A stretch of 64,000 nucleotides of DNA from Gadus chalcogrammus (GCF_026213295.1 NC_079415.1:27522845-27586844); one strand, 5' to 3'; shown: positions 24,277 to 62,874, counted from the stretch's first letter. Translations and numbers: made by a program. Notes: generated by a model from the letters alone, not told the origin.

Positions 24277-25033
24277 TTTGTCAACGTAACTTGTCAACCC
24301 CAGAGTCTTCGGTTGCTTAGCAACGTCTTTGGCCGACTATTTCTATAAGGCCTACTAAGCAGGTAAATTTTGATTATTGTTTGCTTTGTCTATCTATTGG
24401 TGTTTAATATGCTTGTATACTGTGGCGAGCAGCGCGGGAAGGACGAGACGGGGGCCCAGGTTGGAATGGCGGCGCAACTCTCGTGCCTCAATACACCGCA
24501 CGACCCCGAGAGCTGCCTTTATTCAAACACACAACAGAAAACACGGCACACCTGACCAACACACACAACACTCTCACTAATGGTCCCGATCACACTACAC
24601 ATCACAATTAACACAAACAATAAAGAACCCCAAACCCGTTAACCCCACTTAACCTAATAACATAAACAAGTTATCTAAAGACAATAAACCCCCTTTTCCC
24701 CAAACAACATTATGAATACCCCATTACCCAGACTCCCCAGGGGGTAGGAGTCGCCACAATACGTATGGCATTGTGTCATTTCTGCCTGGTGCGTGGCTTG
24801 TTCAATAGGCTACTTTCTGCCACAATGCGTGCCTTCTGTCAGCGGTCCTGTTCTGTTATATGTTGTCAGGGGTGTTTTTGATTATTGTGGAGGCTGTTCT
24901 CTAAGGTTTATAAACAGTGTCAGGCCTACTTAATGTTTTTTTGGAGGTTCATAAACTGCGTTAAAATATTTCACAAACGGCATTGCCCCCCCGCTGGCGA
25001 CCCATGCCCCTCCAGTAGATCTGCTCTGGAGCC
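24277..25033. other. Insertion separating hAT coding blocks
   Basis: The transposase reading ISDT stops near 24276 and resumes at LIFIRTVTENFEIGED near 25034. The 757 bp between contain the solo LTR at 24421-24758 and flanking DNA I do not recognise. It could be a degraded intron or a second older insertion. Confidence 0.6.
24421..24758 (+). mobile_element. Solo LTR, 338 bp
   Basis: Begins TGTGGCGAGC and ends GAGTCGCCACA, so the terminal inverted motif is TGTGGCGA/TCGCCACA. It is flanked by the 4-bp duplication ATAC (24417-24420 and 24759-24762). An AATAAA lies near 24620. Length, TG...CA ends and a 4-bp duplication fit an LTR retrotransposon (Gypsy-like) reduced to one LTR by recombination. 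No internal coding region remains. The same terminal motif marks the LTR at 37510. Confidence 0.8.
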
Positions 25034-26029
25034 TGATTTTCATCCGAACGGTCACGGAGAACTTTGAAATAGGCGAGGATGCTTAGTTTGGAGAGTATCA
25101 AAGACAGAACAAGGAGAGTCAACATTTGTGATGCTGTGTGTCGTAGTCTCGAAGCATACAATGTGAAGCTGCCGTCTATGGTCGGTGTCACAACAGATGG
25201 AGCACCGGCAATGGTCGGAAGAAAGGCAGGTGCCGTGTCTCTGCTCTCTGAGAAAGTGGCCAACAGCGGAGGGGAGAAACTAATCAAATATCACTGCATA
25301 ATACACCAAGAAGCCCTCGCAGCTCAAACGCTTGAAATTAAACATGTCAAGGAGATTGTTGTGAAGACAGTTAATTTCCTTAAGTCCAGAGGTCTGAATC
25401 ACCGCCAATTCAAGACTTTTTTGGAGCAATCGGAGGCAGATTTTGGTGACGTCATATACTTCTCTGCTGTCAGGTGGCTGAGCAGAGGTGCCACATTGAA
25501 GTGTTTTTTTAACTTGAGGAAGGAAATAAGAGAGTTCATGGAGTCAAAAGGACAGGATTTGACACAGCTAAGTGGCACTAAATGGCTCTGTGACCTAGCG
25601 CTCCTTGTTGATGTGAACACTTGTCTCAGCGATCTCAATTTGAAGCTGCAGGGCCATGGGAAGCTTATTTACACACTATTTGACAACATCAAAGCTTTCC
25701 AGAGAAAAATTGAACTGCTGCAGGGACAGCTCAAACAGGGAGTTCTAACCCATTTACCCGCCTGCATGCGCTCGTAGATGAAACAGACACAGATGGTCGC
25801 CACGTTCTGCGTCACCTGCGTTCAGACCACAACCAAAACCTCTTAAAAAAATTGAGCGAGGAATTCGAACACCGCTTCTCCGACTTCAGAAACCACGAGA
25901 AGTCAATCAACCTCTTCCAAAATACTTTCTCGTGTTTCCCTGCGGAAGAGCCTGCAGAAATGCAGTTTGAGCTCATCGACCTACAGGAGAGCTCCGAGGC
26001 CAGAGCAGCATATCGTGACAGGAATCTCA
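25034..26029 (+). pseudogene. hAT transposase, middle block
   Basis: From LIFIRTVTENFEI through GVTTDGAPAMVGRKAG (second acidic motif), KYHCIIHQEALAAQ (the conserved CxxH/HQ region), VRWLSRG and KWLCDLALLVDVN, to RAAYRDRNL. One missing base near 25083 and another near 25752 (after GVLTH) break the frame; the next frame continues LHALVDETDTDGRHVLRHL. The block stops where the element at 26030 is inserted into codons for ...NL|IEFYK. Confidence 0.88.
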
Positions 26030-27498
26030 TGCCGCTTTCACACCAAAAAGAACCGAGAGCCAGTTCCGGGCTGGTGCTAGGGCCAGTTCCAAACTGGTTC
26101 CAGCCTTACCCCAGTTAAGAACCGGTTGGTTTCACACCGGCCAGAGCCAAGTGCCCCTGACTGCAGCCCGCAGATCGAGGAGGAGCTAAATGTGGGCGGG
26201 GTTAAACGTTTAACCCCGCCCACATTTAAGGACAATTCCGCGCAGTATCATTCGAGCGGAGGAGCTAAATGTGGGCGGGTCTAAACGTTTAACTCATGGT
26301 TTTTTCCTCTCGGGCGCCATCTGGTGGCGGAGATCCGGCAGCACATTCTCAAACATCAATACAGCACAGCACAGCACAATGACTTACCGGTAATATGGAA
26401 AAGGGTTCATGCATTTGATAGACTTAGACATTCCTACTTTTAACTTGTCATTTCAAATGTCTTTTTAGTATAGACACATATTATTTCGTACACTCGTACA
26501 CAATTATATTAGCTAAGTCAAATTAACCAAAGACAGAAGCGGGAGAACGTATTTCCGTCTGGTCCATGATACTGCGCGGAATTTTCCTTAAATGTGGGCT
26601 GGCTTAAACGTTTAAGCCCGCCCACATTTAGCTCCTCCGCTCGAAAGCGGGAGAACGTATGATTCTGCGCGGAATTATCCTTAAATGTGGGCGGGGTTAA
26701 ACGTTTAACCCCGCCCACATTTAGCTCCTCCTCGATCTGCGGGCTGCAGTCAGGGGTTACTCGCCAGAGCCAGCCATAGAGCCGGCGTGAGCAACGTCAT
26801 GACGTCACTACAAACGTCTCCGCTAGTGAGCTTGGACAGCAGCATACGGCCGACATCTTTCTTTATTCTGGGTGGAAATAGTAACATAGTTACGCCATTA
26901 AATGCGTTTATGGAAACATTTTTAGCGATAAATGTGCATTTTACTTTCATAATGTTCGCTCGGTGAATGTGAAGGATGTTTGGTTTGATAGTTATGACGA
27001 AGAGGGAACGCTCCGTTCACTTGCATGGACACGGACTCATCTAGCTGCGTTGGCGCGTTGACGCGTTGAACCACCACACAATGATCAAGCGTCAGGTTAG
27101 GCGCGCAGAAGAACCCTCGCGCCAGTTTCAAACACAACAACAACAATTTCGTCTTCGATTCAATCCGTGTATGGTTCGTTCTTTGAATATTACGATTTAA
27201 AACAAAATCAGAAAAAACAAAAAAGAACCATACACGGATTCACGTCCATTGTTTACTTCGGTGTTTTAAAAAATGCCGGTCTTCGTTGGTCTTCCTGTTT
27301 ATGAAGGTACGGATAACTCCCCCCCTGCCCCCGGCGTAAAAGCGGTTCTAGTTCTAGCCCAGCTCTAAAGTGGGGCCAGAGTTGAACCGGTTTTTAGGGG
27401 CCGGAGCCGGTTCTTTGGCGGTGTGAAACCAAAGCCCTGGCCCTAGCTCCGAACTGGCCCGGAACCGGCCCCGATTTTGCGGCGGTGTGAAAGGGGCA
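26030..27498. mobile_element. Inverted-repeat DNA element nested in hAT, 1.47 kb
   Basis: Ends are TGCCGCTTTCACACC and its near-complement GGTGTGAAAGGGGCA, flanked by TCA at 26027-26029 and 27499-27501; removing the element restores the hAT reading frame NLIEFYKALSP. Subterminal regions are rich in AACCGGTT-like and GGCCAGAGC blocks on both sides. No transposase is recognised. The 3-bp duplication would suit Harbinger or CACTA-like elements, but I cannot assign a superfamily. Confidence 0.75.
26154..26756. repeat. Foldback block made of nested palindromes
   Basis: The outer inverted repeat begins CCCCTGACTGCAGCCCGCAG and ends with its complement, the arms extending more than 100 bp. Inside each arm are palindromes centred on AAACGTTT: perfect 42-bp copies at 26187-26228 and 26682-26723, one with a mismatch at 26589-26630, and a half copy at 26265-26294. 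The centre (26300-26520) is unrelated and unrecognised. Confidence 0.88.
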
Positions 27499-27503
27499 TC
27501 ATT

Positions 27504-27795
27504 GAGTTCTACAAAGCACTTTCCCCAGCGACATACTGCACTGCTCCAGCATGCCATCAGAATGGTCTCTTTATTCGGGAGCACATATCTTTGTGAGAAG
27601 ACCTTCTCCACCATGGCCATCAACAAATCCAAGCTGAGATCCAGGCTTACAGATGGCCATCTACACGATGTCCTTCGTATTGCAACAACGGAGATGGAGC
27701 CGGACATCAGAGGAATCGTGGCCAACCGAAAACAGCACCACAAATCCCACGCCAATAAAAAAAGGTATGTTGACCTAGTAACAAATAATGTGTGA
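27504..27795 (+). pseudogene. hAT transposase, C-terminal dimerization block
   Basis: Encodes the hATC dimerization region: HAIRMVSLFGSTYLCEKTFS, TMAINKSKLRSRLTDGHLHD and a tail ending RYVDLVTNNV. A short frame break near 27530 (after SPATY) separates it from the IEFYKALSP start. W/F-x-STYxCE is the diagnostic hAT C-terminal motif. Confidence 0.88.
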
Positions 27796-27834
27796 TTTAA
27801 TGACAAGCTTATTGATGACAGGCAATGAGATATT

Positions 27835-28475
27835 TACGACGGAGTATTCATCCTCCATTAGGGCCACACGTGAAGAACACAAATATTTTTGCGATGACGA
27901 GATTAAAATCGACACGTCGACTTTAAACTCGAAATGTCGAGAATAAAGTTGAAACTAAACATCATATCGACTTTAATCTCGACGTGTCCATTTTCCGTTC
28001 TTCTGTCAGCACGCAGACGCTCCGGGCATCCTCCCAAGCGTGCAGCGGATGACACAAAGTAGTCGGCAATAACCCTGGGGTCATTGTTTGTGGTGTAGGC
28101 CTCCATCCAAACAATATAGCGACTAAAACCGTCAATGCAACCACTGATGGCAATGCCGTACTACTACAGCGGATGACTACTTTGTGTCATCCGCTGCACA
28201 CTTGGGAGGATGCCCGGAGCATCTGCGTGCTGAAAGAAGAACGGAAAATGGACACGTCGAGATTAAAGTTCATATGATGTTTCAACTTTATTCTCGACAT
28301 TTCGAGTTTAAAGTCGACGCGTCGAGATTAAAGTCGACATGATATTTCAACTTTATTCTCGACATTTCAAGTTCAATGTCGACATGTTGACTTTAAAGTC
28401 GGCGTGTCGATTTTAATCTCGTCCCGGCAAAAAAAATTGTTTTTTCTTCACGTGTGGCCCTAATACTCCGTCGTA
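27835..28475. mobile_element. Foldback element with inverted pieces of an integrase gene
   Basis: Ends TACGACGGAGTATT and AATACTCCGTCGTA, with a 6-bp target duplication GATATT (27829-27834 and 28476-28481). The arms consist of alternating CTCGAC/GTCGAG-rich repeats. The minus strand of the left half translates as IDGFSRYIVWMEAYTTNNDP and, further on, GGCPERLRADRRTENGHVE, an integrase-core (DDE) signature. The plus strand of the right half repeats the last part as GGCPEHLRAERRTENGHVE. So the same gene fragment sits in both arms in opposite orientation. A 6-bp duplication with an integrase-like protein suggests an IS3EU/Ginger-type DNA transposon; that assignment is tentative. Confidence 0.75.
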
Positions 28476-28482
28476 GATATTA

Positions 28483-28497
28483 GTGATGATGATGATG

Positions 28498-28560
<63 letters not shown>

Positions 28561-28581
28561 TGTGTGTGTGTGTGTGTGTGT

Positions 28582-28620
<39 letters not shown>
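28483..28620 (+). repeat. GATG run then GT microsatellite
   Basis: Short GAT repeats pass into about 60 GT units with two GGG interruptions. Located in the 3' part of the hAT element. Confidence 0.97.
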
Positions 28621-28621
<1 letters not shown>

Positions 28622-29035
28622 CCCTGTGGTGATTTGGTAGCTGGAATTGCTCCTGAATAAGGAGCTCCATGCTGACAAGAAAGGAAGGCACAATGAGACT
28701 GACTGTTCTAAATAAGTTTCTGAAATGCCCACAGGACTGTTATCCCAAATTCGAAGAGAACCCCAGGGATTGTGTGTTAGTTACAATGTTTCTTAAGGTT
28801 TTCTGAAGTAGTGCCATGTTTTGCCTAATTTGTTATTTAAAATGTGTTTAGACTGGATGCAGACCAATACATAATTGTATAATTATTGGTAATTGTAGAT
28901 TTGTAGAGAGAGCAACCTGGTCATTAAAATTATTACAAATTGAATTTTTTTCTGTTTTATTTTTTCTTTGGCGGCCCCCAGTCAAATTTGGGTTCCTAAA
29001 TTGGCCCTCAGCTGTCAAAACTTTGAGAACCCCTG

Positions 29036-32000
29036 GTTTAAAGGAAGTAAAAGCATTATCTTTCCTACATGAATGAAATAAGTATGGACTTCATTCTGAG
29101 TGACATCCACACGTACTACTCATCTACATCTTCTGTGCACTGAGATTATCTTCTTTTGCTTAACTAACTAAGGGGTCGACTAACTAAGTCGACACCTAAA
29201 TCTGGGAAACTCTCTTTATCTTGCTCACCCCTGCTTTATGACAGCCACAAAATCCCCTTCAGTCTCTATACTCCCTTATATGTTAAGGATATAGTTAATG
29301 TCACAGTCAAAGTTAAAACATTGCCTGTTTCATGAGTGAATTCCACAGCCACATATGTTGGTATTGTTGACAGTTGGTTGAAGGTATGCTTTTTTGCACA
29401 CAGAGCACTACGGACCCATAAACCCATGCATTTGGAATTGGAGCATTTCTCTGACTTTTCGAGCTACAGAGAAGAACATTGAAATTCAATGCATTTCAAT
29501 CAATTTCGACTTCAGAAGGGGGGCGGGATGCATAACTGCCACCTCTATTTATGGATACATCAAACAACAATCAGATTTTCTATATTTTTTGGTTTTGGTT
29601 TGTTGGTTTGTTTAGGAAAATAGATTATGCAGTGACAATCGCTATGATGAAGGTTTGGGACTGCAAGTGTGTGTGTTTTTTAAAGTCGTCCAAATTACAA
29701 TATTTGATGACTAGTAGTTTCAGTGCAAAACAAATAGTTTGAGTAAACCACATTTTGTATATCCTGGGGTATTTACTTCTAGGAAATAGTAAATGCTAGA
29801 GTGTATTTAGACTGTATGCATTTCTTACCTGCGACTGCTCAAAAAACTTTACAATTAGTGCCTCACATTCACCCATTCGCTCGCACACACGCACACAATT
29901 TTTGATACATGAGTTTTAGCTTACACTCAGGTAAAACTTTCAAGAACTTAAAGTATATCAACCTGAGAAGAACTATGTACAGTCCACTTATACGTCATGA
30001 ATCAAATCTCCCGACACCTGGGACGGAGGTTTGATTGACAAGCATGCTGGCCCTCCCTCGCCCCTAATTACTGTTGGACAGGCGCCCGTCCCCCACCCCT
30101 TAATACTAATGTTATTGTGTTGACTCCAAACGTCAACTCAACCTCTTGTCCATTGGTATTGATTGTTGTTTGTAAAAAATAATTGTAATAATTCAAAATC
30201 TGCCAAAATGGTATGTTCTCGCCCACATTCTTCCTGCCTAACATGATCAAAAGTAGCCCAATTAGGCGGTCCCGCCCAATCTGTCAACACTGCATGCAGG
30301 AGGCTCAAACCAGACTACTCGTTCTCAAAAAGATTCACTGAGAGTTGGGTAAGTTGGACAAGATGAGTCAGTAGAAGGAGACACCTTTGTATGTCAAATC
30401 GTGCGTGTCCTTTCCATTAAGTGAGTCTATTCTCAATTTTAAAAACGTTCTAATAGGACAGACCGTTGTGTCAACAAATGTGAGTCTCCATAGGGAACTA
30501 TCCTAACCACACAAACAACCGATGCTCAACAAGCATGTTTCCAATTGTATTTGTTATTTAGGTGAAACAAGAAATACCAGAACAGTTTAGGATTTACATT
30601 TGGTTTCTAGGCTAATATTTTTACTTTGTATTCCTCCGCGAGGTCCGAAATATCTAGCTTTTGTGATGATGACATCACCTTTGGCGGGTCACATCTTCAC
30701 CCAGGGCCCAGAGGAAGTCAAGGAGACCAACTCTAAGTAGGCCTATACTAAGAGGGTAAAAAGAACAAAATAAAATTACACAGAAAATCTGTTTAAAATT
30801 ACGAATAACTAGCGCTTCACGCAGCCTTCACCTATTTAATATTTATATAATTTCATATCTATAAAAATATATAGCTGATAAGAATTAAATCCTTGTCATT
30901 TTTGTCATGAGATGGACACATTTTGATCTTATATAAACGTTTGCCAATGGTAGTTTGTTCACTAGGGAGTACATTTTTTCATTAGGTAGCCTCTAGTGGC
31001 CTTACAGTTGTAGACAGTTGCTTTTGCCTGCAGAAGTGGAACAGTATTTATAAGATTTAAAATACCCTGGATGGATTGATATAGTCCAGGTTTGAGGCTT
31101 AATTCATCAAGAAGTAAAAATCCATAATTTAGTAAAGGAAAACAAGCAACAAATTGTGTTAGATGACTTTTATGGTTGATTTCAGTCCCAACCACAAATA
31201 TAGTATTGACATTTTCAAACATATCCGCCGATTTCCAATGGATCCGTTACTGTCAGTCATCCATCTTCCATTGAAATAAATGTTTTGAAAGGCAACACTG
31301 CAACCAGTTGTGAACAGAGCATTACTCAATTACATTCAACATTTGTCTCAGCATACTTCGATTTACATAAACTTAAGAATATTTTTTTTTCCCTGATGCA
31401 AGAATAAGAACTAAATATTAGTGATTTTAGTTCTCAAGAAACTCAACATCACAATAAAATGCTACTGAAAAACAGTTACATATAGATTGTTGAGAATTCA
31501 AGGGTAACTTTCTCTCGCTCAATCTCTTTGTTAAAAGTACAATAACAATTACAATCCAAACAGAAACTCAAATTGCAGAAATGCATGTAGGACGATAATT
31601 GTGTCTTGGAAAATCTCACTTTTTGGCTGTGCTTGCTTAAAGGCTTTTAGAATAAGACAACACAGGCTTCACCAACTCTAAGGACATGCAGGCAACATCA
31701 TGGCCAACAGGAGGTGCTGTTAAACTTGCATTTACACCCAATTTATGGGTAGGTACAGCTTGTTCTAGTTGACGTGACATGGCTTAGCATTTAATACATT
31801 CATCAGGATTATTTTAGGAACCTGAACCAAAAATTATGAAAGATTTTCCTCACCTGAGATTGAGATGAGAACCATAGCAAGGCACTGAAAACGCACAATT
31901 GTCCTTGAAAAGATTTAAGTGAAAAGTAAAGTTTTCACTGATCTTGAAACGTGGTAAAGGCACTTAACAAAGCAGCAGCCAGCTATGAAGCCATTTCGCG

Positions 32001-32248
32001 TAACAACAACACCTTGATGAGGTAAATAATAATTTGAGGTTGTGTAGTTGGTTTTTGTTTCATTTTTTACACCAGTGTCTATTAACACTTGGTTTGAAAT
32101 AACTCCCATACCCGAGAACATCCTGGTTCCACTTGTGGCTTAGAAGAGCCGCATGTTCTCAAAGCCCAACTCTTCCGTCATTACCGCAAGCACTGTTATA
32201 GTGTAGCACCGCCACTCTTGTATGAAGGCAGAGATTGGCTGAGTGGTT
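29036..32248. other. 3' flank of abcc4, no other gene seen
   Basis: No open frame here resembles a protein and there is no RNA gene I recognise. The abcc4 3' UTR should extend leftward from 32248; a possible minus-strand ATTAAA signal is at 31790-31795, but it is weak and unproven. Confidence 0.5.
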
Positions 32249-58552
<26,304 letters not shown>

Positions 58553-58765
58553 GGCTGCAACTCATTCGGGACCGATATCAGTACGCGGTGTGGGAGGTGA
58601 CGCTCCCAATTAAAGCCCACCGAGAGATGCGTGAGTCCTTCTCCCCTTGGAGCCGCCGCATGCCCGCTCTGGACGCCGGGCTGTGTATGTACATCAGACA
58701 CTCAAACACCGCCCGAGGACCAGCAGCGCCGGTCACGTGCACACAAAGAGTAACATGATTGGGTG
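58553..58765 (-). promoter_or_regulatory. abcc4 5' UTR and promoter-proximal region
   Basis: GC-rich compared with its surroundings (about 58640-58735). It has a CACGTG E-box at 58734-58739 and, on the gene's strand, a CCAAT box at 58758-58762, about 205 bases upstream of the ATG. No TATA box seen. Start site not known. Confidence 0.5.
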
Positions 58766-59737
58766 AGGATAGCAGGGGGCAGGGTCGCTACCAGTTGCTC
58801 CTCCCTTCAGGATACTTCGTCTTTTTTATTTTACCCCAGGATGCATTTACATTTAGGGTTGAGACACTTTTATACAAAAGGAACGAACTTGAAACCTTCA
58901 GATTTAGAATCAGTCTACCTCCTTCGATACCCGTCCAATGTTAACGTTTGAATAATATGTGAAGGTTGTAAAATAAACATTTAGATTGCCAAAGTAGTTA
59001 AATGAAACAAAGGAAAACCAAGTAGTAAAATCTTATCTTCAATACTCTGAAAAGGTTAAAAATCGAATATACAGATCAAGTTATTATGCAAGTTGTATGA
59101 GCAACTTAGAGTTCAGCATTAAGTTAGTATCACAACAACAATACAGTGTAATATACAGTGAAGAGTGAACAGGTACAGAGATTTATTAGAAATACTAAGT
59201 TATTGGTACAACATCACAGTACAAATCAGTGAACAGGTACAGCAGAGATGTCTTTCAGCTGAAGTGCAAAAGTAACCTAGTATAATGCGTTAATGTGATC
59301 TAGGGTGACAGGTTGAAACAGAATCAACTTTGGAGAACCATAACCTGACTTCAAACTGTGGTGGCCAATCACGTGAGCCGGCGATCAGAACAGACAATGG
59401 CCAAGGGAAGAAGAGTTCTTCACAGTAGCAGAGCTACTGTGAAGATGGCAGAGAGACTGATAGCCTCTGTGTTTTCCTCTCCTATGGAAGGCCATAAGTG
59501 GAAATAATGTCTTAGAAATATGAAAGCCCACATTATTGTGAGTGTGGGAGACTCTAGTAAGCTCCTAAATTGTGTGTGTATACTCCATTAATGTGTTGTG
59601 TATGTCAAAAGGACAAGTTACCGTGGCCCACTATCCGAGAGTAGCAGACCTGTGACCCACTGCATAAGATGAAGGCCTGAGACATTCATCCAGGGTGCAC
59701 CAGTACAAAGTAACAACCCAAAGACCCAAAACTCAAT
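58766..59737. other. Intergenic DNA upstream of abcc4
   Basis: No gene recognised. ATGCATTTACATTTAGGGTT near 58842 resembles a common fish repeat tail. Confidence 0.5.
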
Positions 59738-59889
59738 AAGGAAAAACTTGAGTGTGTGTGTGAGAGTGACCAACATATGGAACAACCTACCATCAGAAGT
59801 GGTGAACGCACCAAGTGTCAATTGTTTCAAGAACAAACTGGTTACATGCTGGAAAAATTACAAGTTCTCTAGTACTTTAAGAGTGACAT
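59738..59889 (+). pseudogene. LINE reverse-transcriptase C-terminal remnant
   Basis: Continuous frame without a Met start: RKNLSVCVRVTNIWNNLPSE then VVNAPSVNCFKNKLVTCWKN. 'WNxLPxxVVNAPSVNxFKN' is the tail typical of vertebrate non-LTR reverse transcriptases. The rest of the LINE is missing. Confidence 0.75.
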
Positions 59890-61772
59890 AGACAACTCCC
59901 AAAACATAAGTACCAGCAAACAGCCAGTAAGATGTAGATCTGATCATAGTGGCATCTAGAGCCATTGATCAGAAGAGAACCTAAGGTTACCTAAGGTAAC
60001 AGGTGACAGCCAGGCCCCCCTTTATGGTTGCAAATGATAGCCTAGCGTTGTACACCCATTGACAACTTTGATATGAATGAGGGATTCAACCTAGAACTCA
60101 AACTAAAATGATATGTTTAGATTTAGAAGCTCTACCCCAACTGGAAGTGACGGAATTGACCTTTTAAGATGTCAAAAAACACAAATTTGTTAATAAGATA
60201 GAGACCTCTCTTTAATATGAATCAATTCATTAAGGTCTACTAGAATACGCATTTGGGGGCTCTAGTGTTACGGGAAAGGTTCACAAAGCACCATCAAATG
60301 TCGTTGCCCTAAGGCGTGTAATCACATCTGTGAACATGTTTTTGAAGTCTGGTGTCAAAGGTTAAAAGGAGCCCACACCATGCCCCTTATTGTATTAAAA
60401 GATGTGAATGTGCATTTTGCCCACATGTTTTTTTGGTTATGTAATAGAGGTCTGATGTCAGATGTGCATGTACACATGATAGTGGTTAGGTCTGGGAAGA
60501 ACTTAAGTTTACAATCTCGCAAGCGAGCATTGGAGCATTTGCTGAGTCACTTCTTGTAGGGCTGGAGCCCCCAAATTGATTATCGCATATGTCCTTTGAG
60601 ATCCTCTTTGATATAAAAGAGACCCCAGGTCTATAGCTCACTTGTTAGTCGCCTTGACCCCTAAGTCACCTACTCATAGCACACATGGGAGGGGGGGGGG
60701 GGGGGGGTTTAGGGCAGCTCAGCTGCAACATGTAACTTTGTTATGTCATCAAGTGCACTATTGTCTGGAGTAAAGGCAGGCAGCAGGCTAAATCATTTAC
60801 TTTTAAACAAGTAAATGACTGAAGTGATTTAGACAAAAATGTAGCTCATGCTCCACTTGTTTGGAATACGGATTGTATTCAATTTATCATTTAGGTTATT
60901 CCTCAAACAGAATATAGCCAAATCGATTGTAATCCCTCAAAAGCGCAAGTGAGCATGAAAAATGCCCAGAGCAGTTTGACTAACTAACGAAACATCTTAA
61001 ACAATCACTGAACCTAGATATAGTGTGTACATTGAATAATACCTCGAGCTGTTACTCTGCATTTCCCTGTTAACTTTGTGTGCATGTTTATGTGTGCGTC
61101 GTAACATAAGATGACATTAGGCAATAAGTAATTATGTCCATAGAAGCACAGGAAATAGTATACATAAAGTTGCATACTGCCTATCAATACATTTACAGTA
61201 TGTATGCCTTCATATTTTTAGTGACTTTTGCCGTTATCTGAATGGTCACCTTTAAATTCATCCTCCATAATCGAATGGGTAACAAAGTAGCCAATGGGAC
61301 TGCATCTTGCTACGTTGTAGAATGACAAAAAAATGTTTGTACCTTGTAACATGTAAAGGACTAAGGTCCTTTCGGTGTAGGTGTTAGATTTATGCAGTGA
61401 TGAGTGTCTTCATGATACTAAAGGAACCCTGAAACGCAAAGCACGTTAAAAGGAGATGTTTTTGCTGAGTCACTGCACACTTTGTCTTATGATACCGCAC
61501 ATTTATGGAATGCATTACACTAGCAAAATCGGATGATGAGGAAGCAATCCAAGTAGCCATGGCAAGGTGAGATACATCGCTAGTTTTATGCTGTAGTGTT
61601 CTGAACACCCATATAAAGTAATACATGAATGGAACAAGAATGGAAGAATGGAACAACCCGTTGGCTGAAACAGACCATTTGTGTGTTAACATGCCAAAAT
61701 GAGACCTGATATGTCAGTTTTTGTTGCATTATCACATCAACATATGATGTGCTAACAAGACCAAACTACATG
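59890..61772. other. Intergenic DNA, nothing recognised
   Basis: No supported gene or RNA. Holds a poly-G run of about 20 at 60687-60708. AT-rich otherwise. Confidence 0.5.
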
Positions 61773-61866
61773 TTAAAGGTGACATATTGCACAACAAGGT
61801 GTAAGTGTGATAAGGGTTGTAACGGCTAATCACACTCACACCTGGCGGTATAATATGTCACCTTGG
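61773..61866. mobile_element. Foldback MITE, copy B, internally deleted
   Basis: TTAA then AGGTGACATATTGC, and at the right GGCTAATCACACTCACACCT and TAATATGTCACCTT. Same family as 51744, lacking the centre. The right TTAA is not present. Confidence 0.75.
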
Positions 61867-62607
61867 ACACACAAATCTTGGTCTCGGACATTTCTAAGAC
61901 GTAATTTGCCCTAATGGCCTTCAATAGTTAACATGACGTCACACAAATGGGCCATGAAGTGACACCCCTCCATCACTGCAGCAGTCTGTGGCTATCAATG
62001 CAATGCCTGAATTGTTTGTCAGGCTGAATCAGGCGTTGCGTCGCAACCTTGTACAACCGTTCATTTCAATGGGGGTAGTGCGTGGTAAGCTACGCAATGG
62101 GGGGCAGCGTGGGGGGGGCACAAAAAGTGCAGCGGTGTGTAGATAGAAGTAGAAACACAATCCACTTTTGGAGAAACTTTAGCCGACATCACGCTGCTGG
62201 GGTCAATCCCGCAGGAGCCCGTGGGAAGGACAACCTTGTTTCCATTTAGAGATAGCATTATTCATTTTACTGTACAGAATACCTCTATTTGTTGTTTTTT
62301 GCAAAAAAAAAAAATCTTTGCACCATCTCTGCAGGCACTGCCATTTTTCATTTAACTGCCTTTCTTGTATATGTATGTGACCAACAAGACTGCTGAATAT
62401 TGGATCTCGAGTCAGCATTGTAGCATTCTGACATTTTCAAAGAAGTGGTCAGCCTCAAAGTTCAAAGAAGTGAATTGCTGTGCAGCCACTTGGCGTTGTG
62501 TGTTGATAATGCGTAACATGACATCACACAAATGGGCCATGGAAGTGACACTCCCACCAAACGCAGCAGTCTGCGCTGAACTCTGCAACACAGGATTTGG
62601 TCTGCAT

Positions 62608-62874
62608 TTAAGGTGACATATTATACCACCAGGTCTGAGTGTGATTAGCCGTTGCTTTGAAAATCTGCCTCTTCTGACATCACAAATGGGCCTTCCACCT
62701 AGAGGTATGAAGGATAGATGAGCAATGTTTGCTACAGTCCACCGGTTAGGCTGGTTGTCTGATAGACATACCATATACATCTAGTTGGACACGTCCACTT
62801 GTGAGGCAGATTTTGAAAACGGCTTGTAACGGCTAATCACACTCACACCTGCTGGTATAATATGTCACTTTTGA
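62608..62874. mobile_element. Foldback MITE, copy C
   Basis: TTAAGGTGACATATTATACC, AAATCTGCCTCTTCTGACAT and, inverted, GTAACGGCTAATCACACTCA and TATAATATGTCACTTTT. About 267 bp like copy A. Left TTAA present, right one altered. Confidence 0.8.

Larger units (their letters stand above)
23291..29035 (+). mobile_element. hAT transposon, about 5.7 kb, dead and heavily nested
   Basis: The left end reads AAGGGGTTCTCAAAGTGCGG and the right end ACTTTGAGAACCCCTG, the inverted ends typical of vertebrate Charlie-like hATs, with GC-rich CGGCCCGC-type sequence just inside. The interior encodes a GTF2IRD2/ZBED-like transposase in three blocks (from 23681, 25034 and 27504). Between and after the blocks lie a ~0.76 kb insertion with a solo LTR, a 1.47 kb inverted-repeat element, a 0.64 kb foldback and a GT tract. 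I could not find an 8-bp target duplication (GCTATAGA versus GTTTAAAG), so one end may have been altered. Confidence 0.82.

Noticed and set aside
23281..29043. 8-bp target duplication for the large hAT
   Set aside because: GCTATAGA and GTTTAAAG do not match well enough; no duplication claimed.
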